Assembly (NCBI RefSeq): GCF_037975245.1
Contig: NC_092582.1
Location: 20,238,577-20,302,576 of the forward strand
Source: Apostichopus japonicus
Lineage: Eukaryota; Echinodermata; Holothuroidea; Aspidochirotida; Stichopodidae
Length of the DNA stretch: 64,000 nt
Reading direction: 5' to 3'
The notes under the pieces were generated by a model that saw nothing but the letters and a program-made list of their open reading frames with translations, was not told the origin of the DNA and ran no database searches. The position numbers and the translations under genes were made by a program. This document shows positions 32,220 to 44,968 of this stretch, in pieces; position 1 is the first letter of the stretch, and each line of letters starts with the position of its first letter.

Positions 32220-33660
32220 ATTGGAGGGTCAGAGCTTCCAGAAAAGTAATTTTGAATACTTTTAACAAGCTTATAGCAGACGAAATTTTAAACATAATGC
32301 TCTATATAAGTCAACTTATTATAGAGGATTACAAATCAAAAGTAAATGAGATGTCTAATGAGAAATCCAAAATGTGGCATCATGAAAAGAGCTCGCACTC
32401 AAAGGAAGTAGACTCGACTTCCTACTGTTTGAATTTGGAAACGCCCCTCCCCCCCCCCTTTAATAAAAGTAAACAATCGCCAATCCTATGCGTACAATAG
32501 GTGAAAGTTGGAACATGGGAGTATTAACCTGTTGGCAAAGTGCTCGAGTGCTTGGACTTTGTGCAGGCATAAGCCTTGATACACACAATTATTATTTTAA
32601 CAGTTAGGCCTACATTTTTGTTGAAAGAAGCCATATTTTATATAGATATGTCATACAATCTGGGTATTGCGTTGCATGAAGAACAAAACCGCATTCCAAC
32701 GAAGGCTCTTGAAAGGATGTCATTGATATATTTTCAATGGGTTGGTTAAGATTTTCTCCATAGTGGCCTGCACGCCCGCGCGGGAAATCGACTATCATAT
32801 TGCTTTGGCTGTTACAGTTTATTGAGTATTACTAGAGGTTACATGATTGTAATGCATCAACGGAGTTTTAAGACTAGCATCGACTGTTTAACGCAAACCC
32901 TACAAAATCCGTTTGTAACTAGACCAACTGATTTTGTTATATATACAAACACATATCATTTTAGTGCGTGGTCACGAAAGGCCAACGTCAGTTAGTTGTT
33001 CATATTCAATGGAGGGGTCTCTGTTACTGCGACCCTTTTGAAGCTTTTGAAGTTTTTTCGGTCACAAAGAAGCCAGTTCGGCGTTTGGTCCCTTAACGTA
33101 GCTAGGCAATATTGTGTAATGTGTTTGAACAAACTCTAGCTAGCATGTGTCTGCAATATAAACGAATAAATGATAACTAAAACCATCACAACCTAGCCGT
33201 CAATCACGAATCACGCCTGGTTCGGACGTGACAGAGAATACACCGAGTCCTGGAAAGTGATTGGTCAATTTGTACTACATGTTAAAGAGGCAATACAGGC
33301 AGCACGCAATCATGAACTTAATTGTTGATTAAAATATAGGCTCTAAAATGAACCACTTCTTTATCACAAGAACTTATCTAATATTTAGTACCGACCTTTT
33401 GAAAGTTGAGATTGGCGCCGATGGCGCCAATTGAGATTGATTGAACAAAATCGCTGGATAATCGCCACAGATATTCAAATACCTGTGACCTGGTTCACGT
33501 ATGACGTTCTATCCGGACAACTTGCTTTTAACTTCAACATCCAGACTCGATGTGTATGCTAGGCTATACTTATACTGTGTAGGTTGTGCTGCATATGAAA
33601 AATGTACCGTACGTACGTAGCCTACATGTAGGTCCGACGTTACTCGAAGTGAAGCCCAAC
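32220..33660. other. Unassigned sequence
   Basis: No gene or element recognised apart from a possible TTAA-type terminus near 33282. Confidence 0.4.
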
Positions 33661-33663
33661 AAA

Positions 33664-33845
33664 ATGCCGTACTGTCAGGCATTCAGTTGTAACAGTCATT
33701 CTTCCCGAGTAAAGAAATCACAGTTTTGGTTTCAACATCCGAAGAAGAAACCAGACCTTTTCAAGAAATGCACTCTACTTCTTTCTAACGTTGCACAAAC
33801 CAAAGTCACACCATGCAGTCCGTATTACCGAGCCGAACAACATTA
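33664..33845 (+). pseudogene. Another THAP-domain relic, different family
   Basis: MPYCQAFSCNSHSSRVKKSQ then FWFQHPKKKPDLFKK: the first Cys pair and (F)P strand of a THAP domain, ending after about 60 codons without a recognisable C-x2-H. TTAA followed by AGAGGCAATACAGGC lies upstream at about 33282, possibly its terminus; the partner terminus was not found. Confidence 0.5.
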
Positions 33846-33869
33846 GGCCTAGGCTGTTCGTCTCGGACT

Positions 33870-33975
33870 ACGTTTGGTTCTCATCGTCATCGCTAATTCC
33901 ATCATTTTCTATTTCTAGTAATTCTGCGGTGTTGAAACGTAGCTCATAATCGTAAGGATCAGGTCTGGCCATTTA
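33870..33975 (-). CDS. Short acidic ORF convergent with the THAP relic
   Basis: The minus-strand ATG (33973-33971) opens MARPDPYDYELRFNTAELLE then IENDGISDDDENQT. The PY..E start and acidic tail recall the first exon of the P2X7-C-like ORF, and the arrangement (THAP on plus, this on minus) matches the 42-kb element. The similarity is weak and inferred. Confidence 0.3.
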
Positions 33976-34451
33976 CACAAGCAAAGCAATTTTCAATTGT
34001 TTTTCATAATCTTACTTTCTGTGATATAACAATATGAATATCAAATGTTTACTAGGAAAATATAAGTGTTAGTTACACACTGCACTTGTACAGTTAGCTA
34101 ATGTTTTCGAAACGTTAAGTATGCCTATAGTTTTTCGTATAATACGTCACAAAGAGCCCGGATTATTGCTATTTCACATTTCAATGGCGACCCCCATGTT
34201 CCCAGGGTAGTGTCGTAATAAAAGTTAATTATCTCAGGTAAGAAAAGAATGTGGTTGATATGGTTATGTAATATTCGTCTTTTGAGTGGGGGAAACAATC
34301 TTGCCTTCAATTCTCCTTTAGCGTATCCTCGTCAAGTTAGCAAAATTTTACGAACATACGAGGTTTTGCACCGGAGGCCTAATGGACGATTCATCTAACG
34401 AAAACATGTAGGCCTATAGTCTATTATTGAAACTGTAACACTCTCCGGTCT

Positions 34452-35054
34452 TTTAAAGGGAGTGAAGACTCGCGCACAAAGAAACGTCTTTTGCCAGTAA
34501 TCTGATCTAGTTTCGAATGAGGTGTAACAGAAGTGTTAGAAACCATCATCGATCCCAGTAAAAGCACACGCAGCTTGCTATACCCTCGGTAACTGTGTGT
34601 GTATGTAAGTATGTATTTTAGATCCACCTGCAAGCAGGAACTCGCGAAGAAGCCATCATTGGCTTATCAAAAGCCGCAATCAGTCTCTGAGATTCATATT
34701 TTACCGTCCATGATTATGAATTGTCAACAACTCTGTAACTGGACGATATACATACTTGGAGTGACTCGAATTCGGGACCTTATGATTGAAAGGCACCGGC
34801 GTTAACCACTGAGCTAACACTCCTAATTAGACACTAGTGAACAGTCACTACATGCAGCTTCGGTCAATACCCACAACACAGTGTACCCAGCAGCGATGGA
34901 CATCTCAGGTCCAGATAAAAGATAACAAGGTATCACGTTTCATTACTGTCTGCATTTTGAAGCGACAATAAAAAAAACTTCACTTGCAACCGACGGAAAG
35001 TTAACTTTTCAGAGGACAGCACGCGATTTTGGGCGAGTCTTCAATGCCTTTAAA
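34452..35054. mobile_element. TTAA-flanked MITE, copy B, interrupted by a SINE
   Basis: Same ends and interior as 29733-30109 (shared GAAGACTCGCGC, GATGGACATCTCAGGTCCAG and GACAGCACGCGATTTTGGG-type stretches). The extra 231 bp at 34593-34823 is an inserted tRNA-derived SINE. Confidence 0.72.
34593..34823 (-). mobile_element. tRNA-derived SINE inserted in a MITE
   Basis: The minus strand starts GGAGTGTTAGCTCAGTGG (A box), then GGTCCCGAATTCGAGTC (B box) and CACTCC pairing with the 5' end like a tRNA acceptor stem. A roughly 150-bp body and a tail of ATAC/ACAC repeats follow. The uninterrupted site is seen in MITE copy A (CGGTAATTAGAC near 29870). Confidence 0.75.
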
Positions 35055-35059
35055 ACTGC

Positions 35060-35435
35060 TTGGTCGATTTCCTGGCGCTGGTTTGTCATCATCCAAAACA
35101 AGGGCCCCCAGTGAAAAATGTGGAGGGGCGGAAGTATCATTCCGCCCCCCCCCCGCTTCGCAAGTCAGAAAACACCTTTTTTATTTCCAAATGAGAAAAA
35201 AAATCTCATTTGGAGCACCAAATTGCATCTAAGGCCTGGTGAAAATACAAAATTAAGTTTACAAAATGGAGTGGGTGTTGAAGTGTGCTATATTGCACCA
35301 AATTGCATCTGAGGCTACCTGGAAATGCAAAATATTCCAAAGGGGAGGGGACACCCCCTCCCCTTAGACCCCTCCCCCAGGCCGGCCATCAGTCTTCAGC
35401 CCCCCCCACTCAAAAGTACCTTCCTACGCCACTGA
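35060..35435. mobile_element. Probable hAT-like MITE remnant
   Basis: GC- and C-run-rich block ending CTACGCCACTG (35423-35433), the inverse of the CAGTGGCGTAG-type terminus of hAT MITEs. The left end and target duplication were not identified. Confidence 0.4.
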
Positions 35436-37285
35436 TCAAAAACACGTACTATATGCCATACACGGCCATAGTATATAATAATGCCATGCCACAATAATAA
35501 AGTTAAAGTGCCTATGATGCAAGAGCTGACGTAGTACAGATAATGCCGAGTCGTTGCGGATGAATACGATTAACATTTGTTGCTTGCAAGTTTTTTGCAG
35601 AATGTGTGTTAACTCAAATGCGTTCAAATGTTACCTGTCTTGTTCAATTCGAGAATAACGAACCAACGCAGTTAATTTAACGTATTGTTTTGAAGAAGAA
35701 CAAGGAGATCTATGTTATTTACGTGTGCAGAATTAACTGTTCGCCACTACAATTCTTCGCAAATCTTAGTCTGGATTTTTTCCTGCGAAGCCAACCTGTG
35801 AATTTGAGATGTCTATGAAGAGTGTATGTTCAGCTGGTATTCACCAGCCAGCCATGTAGAGGATGGAGCGGGCTAGTAATCCCAATATTGAAGCGCGCAT
35901 GCGCACTTCAATAACTACTGTAGCAACCCATCAAAGCCTTGGAGATCTGGAACTGAGGAACCATATCTGCCAGGTCTCCTCCTCTTCACCTTTTACGCGA
36001 AAAAGCATCATTTACTAATATGGATTACATATATTTACCACTTTGCAAGGATAACGTAATGTATAGCATTATTTCTGTTTTTGTTTATATGTTGTATGTT
36101 GACAGTTACAAAAACACTGCTATCACTGGTTAGGTTTAATTTCTTTTCCATCCCCATTTAAAATTTTCAGAAGTGACCCTGTTAGAAAATCCCAGCCTCA
36201 TCAATAAAAGTTGATTGACTAGTTAGCTTTACTCTGGTCTCTCAGATTCAAATCTAAAACTTAATAAGAAGATAAGACTTTCATGCCGCAAATTACGCAT
36301 TTACAATTCATGCAAAGACTACAATTGTCAAGAACGAATGGGTGAAGGGTGCTCTGGGCTTCATGTGGAATTACATGAACATGTTTTGATTGGTTTATAA
36401 TAAAACAAAGAATTAATATTAACATTAGATTGCACTGAAGATCTGACGTCATCAAAAATTTAGCCTCATTAACAGCATTCCATAGAGTTACTATATCTGA
36501 GAGCTTAAATTGCTGAGAACCGAAATATTAAAGAAACATCAATTGCAATGACATGTACTGTTTTGTACTGGGTATATTTACCAAATGCACCCTTGAAGTT
36601 CTATCAATATAAGTATCTCGAACAGGAAATTTCACCCAGATTTCAACTCTCACATGGGCGTTAACTTGAAAGCTTATACCACACTTCCCATCATATGATA
36701 TTAGATAGCATTAGCAGTTAGTTTTTAGACAAAGAAATTTCAGACAGGAGCTCTTGTGAATAGTCTTGACCGTACGAAAGTGAGCGAGGCACAGTTTTGA
36801 AAATTTCTCATTTTCACTTGCGATTGGTCCTTTGTGCCATGCACGCATTCAAATGTATCAATCTGTTTAGGACAGTGTTTTTACTTGGCAAACAATGGAC
36901 CTGTCAATAGCATACCAGAGCTTCAAAATATATAACAAATTATTGAACAGAATGTATTTTGATAGGTCGTGTGCATATTACCGCGTGTTTTTGCAAAATG
37001 CTTCATAGTGTGACCACACGCTCCGATTCTGGCGATCACTGAAGATTAACCATCACATTGACATTCCAGTGTAAATTATTGTGCGACTACGTATAGAGAT
37101 GCACACCAAAATTAGAGTAATGTAAAAAAAGGGTTAAGTATTGTCTGGAAAAATGCATCAAGAGAAGTAAGGTACTCATGTGACCAACTGAACAAATGTA
37201 AAGACTCAACCCAAGTGAAAGAACTGACTTTTTTGGGCAGTTATTTTTACCTAATGACGTAATTGCTAGATAGCACAATCTCATA
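35436..37285. other. Unassigned sequence
   Basis: No supported gene; short frames only. Confidence 0.4.
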
Positions 37286-37289
37286 TACC

Positions 37290-37515
37290 GGTGCTGTAAA
37301 CAGCAGCTGTCAACAGCCTATATACAATAGTTCCAGTGCTGTAAACAGCCAATACATTCCAGTGCTGTAAACAGCCTATACATACCAGTGCTGTAAACAT
37401 GCAGCCTATACATTCCAAGTGCTGTAAACAGCCTATATACATTAGTTCCAGTGCTGTAAACAGCCGTGACATTCCAGTACTGTAAACAACCTATGTACAT
37501 TAGTTCCAGTACTGT
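37290..37515 (+). repeat. Minisatellite of CAGTGCTGTAAACAGCC units
   Basis: About eight irregular units of 23-37 bp (CCAGTGCTGTAAACAGCCTA then CATTCC or TATACATTAGTT). Confidence 0.9.
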
Positions 37516-37984
37516 TCCTTTTACCTCAAAAGCTCCCCCCAAAATTATCATACTATCGACTAATTTCATTCTGTACCGAGAAGTGTTTTATTTCGATGCG
37601 TTATAAAATATTTGATTTTGAATTTTCATACATAAATGTTGACGTCTTATAATTACGATCGTATAAACTATTGAATTTTGTGACATTTTACTACGAAATC
37701 TTTCAATTTCAGTCAAATCGTCTACAATAATTTATTTTAATTGTCAGGCACATATTTTCTAAGGCTGAGTGGTATGTACAGCACTGCCGTGGAGTGCATC
37801 TCTTTAGTTAGAATTGTAGTCGGGAGGGAGAACCATACTCTTGCCCGCCCCAACGTTGAAACATGTGAGGAAAGCTGCCGCTCTATACCGACTGATCATA
37901 TTCCTAATATATGATAAACATTATATATGGCCGGATAACAACTCCGGCCATAACGTTTATGGTTGGCCAAAGTGGACAAAATTC

Positions 37985-38350
37985 GGAAATTTATGCCGAC
38001 ATATATTCGATTTAATTCTGACATAAATTCGATTTTATGCAGATATAAATTCCATTTAATGCAGACATAATTCTGAGCCAATCAGGAGGCTGTTTTATAT
38101 GTCTATATAAAATTGATTTAATGTGGACATAAATTCGAATTCACACAGAAATATATTCGAATCAATGCTGCATGGCATATATTCAAATTAATGCTGGCAT
38201 AAAATCGATTTTATGCTGGCATATATTCGAGTTAATGCAAACATATATTCGATTTAATGTCAGCATATATTCGATTTATTGTCATTAAGTGATTATATGC
38301 AAACAATTATTCCTGGATTCTCATTGGTCGAATAAATGTCAGCATTAAAC
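37985..38350 (+). repeat. Degenerate ~22-bp repeat (GCATATATTCGATTTAAT-type)
   Basis: About a dozen units of (GC/GA)CATAnATTCGA(A/T)TTAATG with one 50-bp interruption. Confidence 0.85.
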
Positions 38351-40505
38351 TAAAAAATGTCAGCAAAAACGTTCGATGTTTCAAAAGAGGCATGCATGAA
38401 CACTAACCGTCAGTCAAAAAAAATATCAGTGTTGCATAGATAACATGCATTGCCATCCGTCAGCTTTCTGTCTGTACAAATTCCACTTGCATGAAGAAAT
38501 TTAAGCCATATAATTGCGGCGCCAGCGCCATTTACACAGTACATGTATTTAATGAGAGCCTGGGAAATGAGAATGTACCAACACACGGTCAGTCAAGGGT
38601 CATTCATATAACTTGCTTATACAGGGAATATAAAGTGACATATTCAAAGGTGCAGTACTTGCATGATGGTACCAAACTTGGTTTAGACTGGCTTGCTCCG
38701 GTTTTGTTTCCATGACGCACAATGTATGTGCTTGAAAAGCTACTTCAGTTTTGTGTACGTTTAGGGGCCATGCATACTAACAATTTTAGTGTCACTATGT
38801 AGTCCCTTTAATTATCTTAAGCGTTACTGCCATGCAATTTGTTAGAAGGGTAGAAATGGGCCACCGCTTTCAAATTTGACCAAGCATTGTTTATTTATCA
38901 CCCTCCGAGCAATTCCTTTCGTTGAGTATCTTTCTTGGCTAAGCTATAACATACAAGTCTGGTAATAGCTTACTGCAGGGGTCCTGGAAAGTACATAATT
39001 TGCAGAGGAAATTGGGACTATACTGAAAATATACCGTTCAGTATGTCTTGCACCTATGAAGTGCGAACACAAGTACACCGGATATAACTATTACACCAAC
39101 AATGGACAAAAATACGCATTTTTTAATGTTTAGCTCTACTGGAAGCTTTCAGGCGCTGTAAATATAATCTAAATCTAATATAAATCTAATAAAAAGCAAC
39201 AAATCAATTAAACGAAACAATAAAATAGTAAACCTCAAAAACCTTAAACCTTAGTAAAAGGAAACGAGCAGGAATCACTAAAAAATCGGAAACGCCCTTA
39301 CAATGTTAATACACAGTAAAACAGGATAAGAACTAGTATAACAGGCTAAAACAAGGAAAATTATTATCAACATAAACTAAACATATGAGTTTTCAGGTTT
39401 TTCTTGAAAGTATTCACGTTTGTGCCCCCGTGTTTGAATGACTGCCATTTCATCGATGTGGCTGAATTTTCGTCAGTGGCTTGCGTGAGTTAAGTGTTCA
39501 TACATGCGATCATATTTTATAAATTGGACGGTCATTTGGGGTCATGAGAGGTCATCTTCTGAAACCTCACAAAATGCTTCTCCTATAGAACATTTGTCCA
39601 AACCTGCTGTAAGTTGTGGAAATAACTTTTGAATGGAAGTACGAGTGTTGTATCAAGTGTGTCGTTGGCAACCCTTATACTTGGCATGTATAGGTTGCCA
39701 ATATTAGATAAGGACCTTATTGATATTATCAAATTGGAGGTCGAGAGACATCTGAAGACAACAAGATAAATTAGTGAAAACATTGTACTGGCCTTATCTC
39801 AAGAATGGAACATGTAGGATACCTTTTCTGAGTTGGACAAACCCCTTGATATACTTTTAGGCCAAAGTCATTTAAAGTCAACCAGCTCAAAGGTGAAACA
39901 TTGTGACCACCATGCTAAGGATATGTAGCATTGACAAGTCTCCTTTATCCATGAGGTCTCATTATGAGTATAAATGTATTAACTATAGTGAATGTCAAAC
40001 TTCATAAAGGGTCAACAGTATCTACAGAACACATGTAAACCAAACTTTTTCATGATATCTTACAAGATTGATTAACATTGGCTCATACCCTGTTACGATG
40101 AAGTAATCCATCAAACACTAATACAGTGTTGCAATTCTGGTTTAAAAATATACTACAAAGGCATCTCTGCATTTTAAGTATTCAAGAACACAACTTAGCG
40201 GTAATTATATCATTTGACTTTTTACATCTATTTCAAAGTTTTTTCATGGTTTATTTCAATAAAAGTAAAATAATAAATCTATCTTTATGTCCTTTCTTCA
40301 AAACAAATGTTTACAACATTCTAACGTTGTAATAAGCTATTACTGCTAAAGAAGGAGCATAAGCCAAAGGGAAAAGATGGGAGGAAAGGAAATGACACCG
40401 TTATCCAGCCTAACGTCTTATACTTTTCGCACAAGCTGCTCAGAACTTATTGCCAATCAAAAATAAATTCTCAAATAGAAGCTTAGCTGAGCTTCTGCGA
40501 CAGTG
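38350..40505. other. Unassigned sequence with interspersed-repeat character
   Basis: 39540-40030 has GGTCATTTGGGGTCATG and GGTCAACAG-type phrases as in old interspersed repeats; no coding motif seen. Confidence 0.4.
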
Positions 40506-40510
40506 GCGGA

Positions 40511-40655
40511 GCTAGGGGCATTAGTCAGGAGGGGCGAGAATGGTCTGTAGGGGCGCTTTCGACACTATCTAAGCGGAGCGCTACCACTGGTTGGCGCGTA
40601 GCTTACAGAAATTTTTGGAGTAAAGATACTCCCTAGATCGCCGGAAATTATCTTG
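40511..40655 (-). mobile_element. Truncated hAT MITE related to the 60.7-kb element
   Basis: Starts CAGTGGCGGAGCTAGGGG and matches the reverse complement of about 60920-61065 (shared AGAATGGTCTGTAGGGGCGC and TATCTAAGCGGAGCGC stretches). It breaks off near 40655, just before the nested MITE. Confidence 0.7.
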
Positions 40656-40669
40656 TATTAGTATTTATT

Positions 40670-40980
40670 CAGTCGCGTAGCGAGGAATTTGCCAAGGGAG
40701 GGGTGAACCTGTAGGCAAATTATCAGAGCCGTAGATTCGGCATTTGAAGCTATCTAAGCGTAGCGCCACCATAAGTTGGCGCGAAACGTAGACGAAAATT
40801 TTGGCCGAAAATGCCTCCCAGATCGCTGGAAATAGCACTTCCCAAGCCTTGCAAGTTGCATTTAGGCATTTTCTATTTTGAAATTACTAGCGATATCATA
40901 AAAACGTACAAAAAAATATGCTGAAGGGGGAGGGGCCGGTCGCCCCTTCGCCCCCCCCCCCTCCCTTGGCTACGCGCCTG
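40670..40980. mobile_element. hAT-type MITE, 311 bp, nested
   Basis: Begins CAGTCGCGTAGCGAGG and ends CCTTGGCTACGCGCCTG (imperfect terminal inverted repeats), flanked by TATTTATT on both sides (40662-40669, 40981-40988). It sits at the end of a fragment related to the 60.7-kb MITE. Confidence 0.82.
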
Positions 40981-40999
40981 TATTTATTAGAGCAGGAAT

Positions 41000-42235
41000 T
41001 GTATAATTCGACGGTAATTAACATGTGTTTTCAGTACAGTGCGACTACTTTAGATGTCTTCTCGGATTATGCGCTATGTCACGTCAGGTTTTTCAGCAAC
41101 TATAGCCTATTGCCGGTCCGCGGTCGAAGGGTCGTTCATGAGTGGTCATCATGGAGATCCGAGACCATTCAGACCAATTCTATATTTTTCGCACATGTAT
41201 TTTTTTCAACCCCCAAAATCCCAGTGGGAGGGCGACTGGGGGCGACAAGCTTTCATGGTGGCTGTCGCCCCCACGCCCCCCTTGGCTACGCCACTCATAC
41301 ACTACCAAATGTACAACGCTCTATTGAAGAAGTTGATATTTACATCACAAAGTTTGTCGCAAAACATTGTATGTTAGTATGGGAATTTGTAATGTCTCAT
41401 AATTTGTTTCCCCAAAACAAGATGGAAATCATGGGGTTCACGACATAAATACATACTTCTATAGATATATAATAGCCAACCAGGATACTCCTTACTATTG
41501 CCTACGAGTACGACCTAACTTAACGTAGCCTTGTCAATTCATGAATGAGGTAAGGCCAGTATAGGCTTGTAACATTGGTACAATTGTAGGCTACCATACC
41601 AAACAGGTGACGAATGGTCCAAGGTATATTCTTGGCCTATATAATAGTATTCACACGGTAAGAATTTGTTAGCTCAATGATAGTATATATCACTGTCAAA
41701 GTTTGAGCCTACAAGGCTACAACAACACAATCCCACGCAGGCTTAAGTTATTAGGCTACACAACAGTAGGCCTAGCTTTAGGATGTTCATTTATCAAAGG
41801 TATAGTGATAAATCGTCGATAACCGATTACTTCAAAGGTTTCAGATTACACCTCTCGCTGTGGAAGTCAACGTGGGCCAAATAATGAACATTTATTAACA
41901 ATAGGCTATTGCTCCAGACAGAGAGCCTATTGAATCCGTGTTTCAAAGATTTCTACGCAAAACTCTTCTACCTAGCCAGGCATCTCTAGCCTGAACTTTC
42001 AGTTTCACTACATAAATCTACTAGAATATACTAGACACTGATCAACCTCTTGGATCGGAAGCGTAATTCGCAACCTATGGATCGCGAACTGGGCAAAAAG
42101 TGTTTCTTTATCAAACGGGACATGTTCTACACATCTTATCATTATTTAATAATTATTCAAATCTTTTAAGTTTTATTCTGGATATCTTTTAATTTTAAAA
42201 GAACCTACAAATCAATACATATCAGATATTTGAAT
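41000..42235. other. Unassigned sequence
   Basis: 41180-41300 is GC-rich and ends TTGGCTACGCCACTC, like a MITE terminus. Nothing coding. Confidence 0.4.
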
Positions 42236-42595
42236 CACTTAAAGAGGCCATGACACGAAAAAGCCAGCTAATCGAGAGTAAATTCCTCTGAATCTATGAT
42301 AAAATCTATGTTCAAAACTATCCTCAACACCTTGAAAACCTAAAGGACTAATTAGAAATTAACGTTTTAATATTCGCATCCGAAAATAGATATCTGAAAA
42401 TGCGATTTCAAAAACAAGACAATGATGACGTCATGTCAGGAACACAAGTGCCAAGCCCAGTCACGTACCGGATGCGCGACAATCATACCGTCACACATAC
42501 ACGCACATTTACACTGAGAGAACAACCACTGTATAACGCTATATCGTTAGAAATTTCAAGTTCGTTTACAACATGTTGTAAAATATCCGAGAGAA

Positions 42596-42770
42596 ATGCC
42601 GGTCCGTTGTGTTGTTGGGGGCTGCACAAATGCCATAAGCCCTGCGATTAGCCTTCATCGATGACCGAAGGCGAAAAAAAAAACACGGCGATTATGATGC
42701 GCGACAATCATACCGTCACATATACACGCATACTACAATCCCTCCTTTTTTATGAAATAAAACAAATGGA
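42596..42770 (+). pseudogene. THAP-domain ORF, left copy (broken)
   Basis: Starts MPVRCVVGGCTNAISPAISL then HR, followed by a TGA where the right copy has TGG (Trp of HRWPK), then further damage. Remnants of the end (TCCCTCCTTTTTTATGAAATAA near 42740) match the right copy's end. The function of an intact version would be sequence-specific DNA binding (zinc-coordinating C2CH), usually in transposases. Confidence 0.65.
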
Positions 42771-44142
42771 CTTTAACGGATCGACCTTAACGAGGCGTTC
42801 TTCTGTCAAGTAATCCACATTTAAACTACTCCGAAGACCAGATCGGGGAACAGGAAACCTCCAATGGGGCAAGTGGCGATCCTCTGGAGGGAGCGCAGCC
42901 GAGCACTAGTAGTACTATATAGTATTAACGTTACTACACTGAAGTCGCAATAGACGAAGAGATTTTGTATGTATCATCTAAATGAACACCCCCCTACCCC
43001 CTTTAATTGCCCTATTGTATAGTAATAAGCTATGAGGTTAGCTTCAGAAGTGATGAGGTACATCTTCATGTGAAAAATCTCAGTGCCCCAATTTATTTCT
43101 GGAATATGCTGGGTCAGTTAATTATAGCAGTAATTTCTTATTCGTATTCCAGGAAAACCATTTTTTATGTTGGGGAGGGAGTGGGGTAACGGGATGGGTC
43201 AAAATAAGAAGGTAAAAAGATTTTATTCCAAAGGGTGTTTAAATCTCACAGCGATTTATTTAAAGACACAGAGCAAAACATTTACACAACGTAGTTCAAA
43301 TCTTTAATCATTGAACACAGCCTGTGACTAAACTTACATAAACAACAATCATTGTATTATATGACATAAAAGTAAAACTGTACTTTCAATAGACATTATC
43401 ATTCTTAAATAACACTAATGTAATTTGTGACATCGAAGGAGGTTTAAAGAAAAAACGACTTACATGGAATTTTTTACTTAAAGCCTACAAAGCAGTTGCA
43501 GGTCCATCGCTATCAATCGTTGTTGTGACAAATTAATTAGAATAATCCAGAAGCAAATACAATAATGGGTAATTTAAACCAAGAAACACTGTACGACGCA
43601 ACTCACATGCAAAAATGCTACCCACGCACGACGACATGTACAGCACTGACGGGCAACGTGAAACACAGCATCACACGCATTAAAACAATCGAAGACCATT
43701 AGCAGGGTGTATTGCTGAGTTTCTAAAGGAAGATTTTAAAACAAACCAACTGCTGCTGAAAAAACAAAGTCTAACCATTCAAGAGTACTGCTGCCTCCAT
43801 TGTTCTTTATTATGACTTTCTGTCCAATATCAATGGTTATATGGATATTTTGGCTTCCAGATTAAAGTACGAAGCAAACATGTCTGGAAGGTAAATGCTC
43901 CTACAAAGGTCAATGACTGTTCCCTCATGTACATATTATATGACATCACGGTCACGCCAATACTTGTGTCCAAATGCTTCAAAACATGCCTTTTCTTTCA
44001 TTGTTGATGTTGGGTCTGGAAAATAAACATTTCATCCTTTATTAAAAGTCTTGAAGTTCAATATATCAACACTGAGGGAACCCTGGCGGATTGATAATCT
44101 AAAACAATAGCAGAATAGAAAAGGTGTTTCTGGAGGGATTTC

Positions 44143-44332
44143 TCAACCAAGGCTTCCTATAAGTAACAATGAGTTTTCTCCTGGCAACTTGAATCCAGTG
44201 TAATGACAATTGGCTGGAAACTCAATTCTGATCCTTTGGGCTGCACATGATGGTAGCAAAACCCTGACATGTCTTGCTAGGAACCCCCAGTACCATTGAA
44301 CCTGTTGACCGTAGGCTATGTATCTGTCCTGC
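44143..44332 (-). CDS. P2X7 C-terminal (ballast)-like exon, left copy
   Basis: After acceptor TTTTCCAG: RYIAYGQQVQWYWGFLARHV, RVLLPSCAAQRIRIEFP and YTGFKLPGEN, then a stop. The pattern RYxAYxQ...W..GFL...RVxLPSCAxxxIRxxFP...YTGFK is that of the cytoplasmic domain of the P2X7 receptor, found widely on its own in invertebrates. The frame is intact. The Cys-rich middle part expected between this and the first exon was not recognised with confidence. Confidence 0.65.
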
Positions 44333-44782
44333 CTGGAAAAAAATTATGAAAGTTCAAAATGTATTAATGTTGGCCCATGATGTCCACAATAACAAGCAGG
44401 GATAAAATGTACAGTTATGGTTACATTTGTTGTGAATTTACACCTTCCATGTTTCATGAAAACATTCTTTTGTTTCAGAAAATTGATTTGCAAAACCCCA
44501 GGCCAAAGTACTAGCCTAGTAATAATGAGTATGAAATAACACATGCCTACCTAGCATGGCTGCATAATGCAACTTACTTCCCCGAGCCAAAATTTCAGTA
44601 TGCAACCAACCTTACTACTATACGCATCATACTGTACATGTATGAATACATAGCTAACACACTGTACATATGGGTTGTAAGTCACCGTCACACAACGCAC
44701 AATACGGTTTAGGGAATTCCAACAACAAATGCACAAAATGGACTGGATTTTGTTTTTAAATGCTTCGTTAATAAATTCTTAC

Positions 44783-44968
44783 CACGTTGTATGTTCCTTG
44801 CAATAGTTCCGAACGGGTTTCTTCTTCGATATGTTGTGGAGCTTCAATATCGGCTCGTTTAACAGGCTCGAACTGATACAGTTCTAACACCTCAGGTCCA
44901 CCCTCAACGTTCGGTTCAATATTGGCATGATCATCGAGAGCAAAATCGTGTTCATAACATGACGTCAC
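44783..44968 (-). CDS. P2X7-C-like ORF, N-terminal exon, left copy
   Basis: Acidic N-terminal exon: DDHANIEPNVEGGPEVLELY then QFEPVKRADIEAPQHIEEE, ending at donor CGTG|GTAAGA. The (P)Y-x-FEP motif followed by an acidic stretch is common at the start of invertebrate proteins with a P2X7-type C-terminal (ballast) domain. It is nearly identical to 49370-49520 in the inverted copy, except that the region encoding the first residues is shortened. Confidence 0.55.

Noticed and set aside
34758-34823. Possible functional tRNA gene on minus
   Set aside because: tRNA-like head of a SINE inserted in a MITE; the anticodon arm is irregular.
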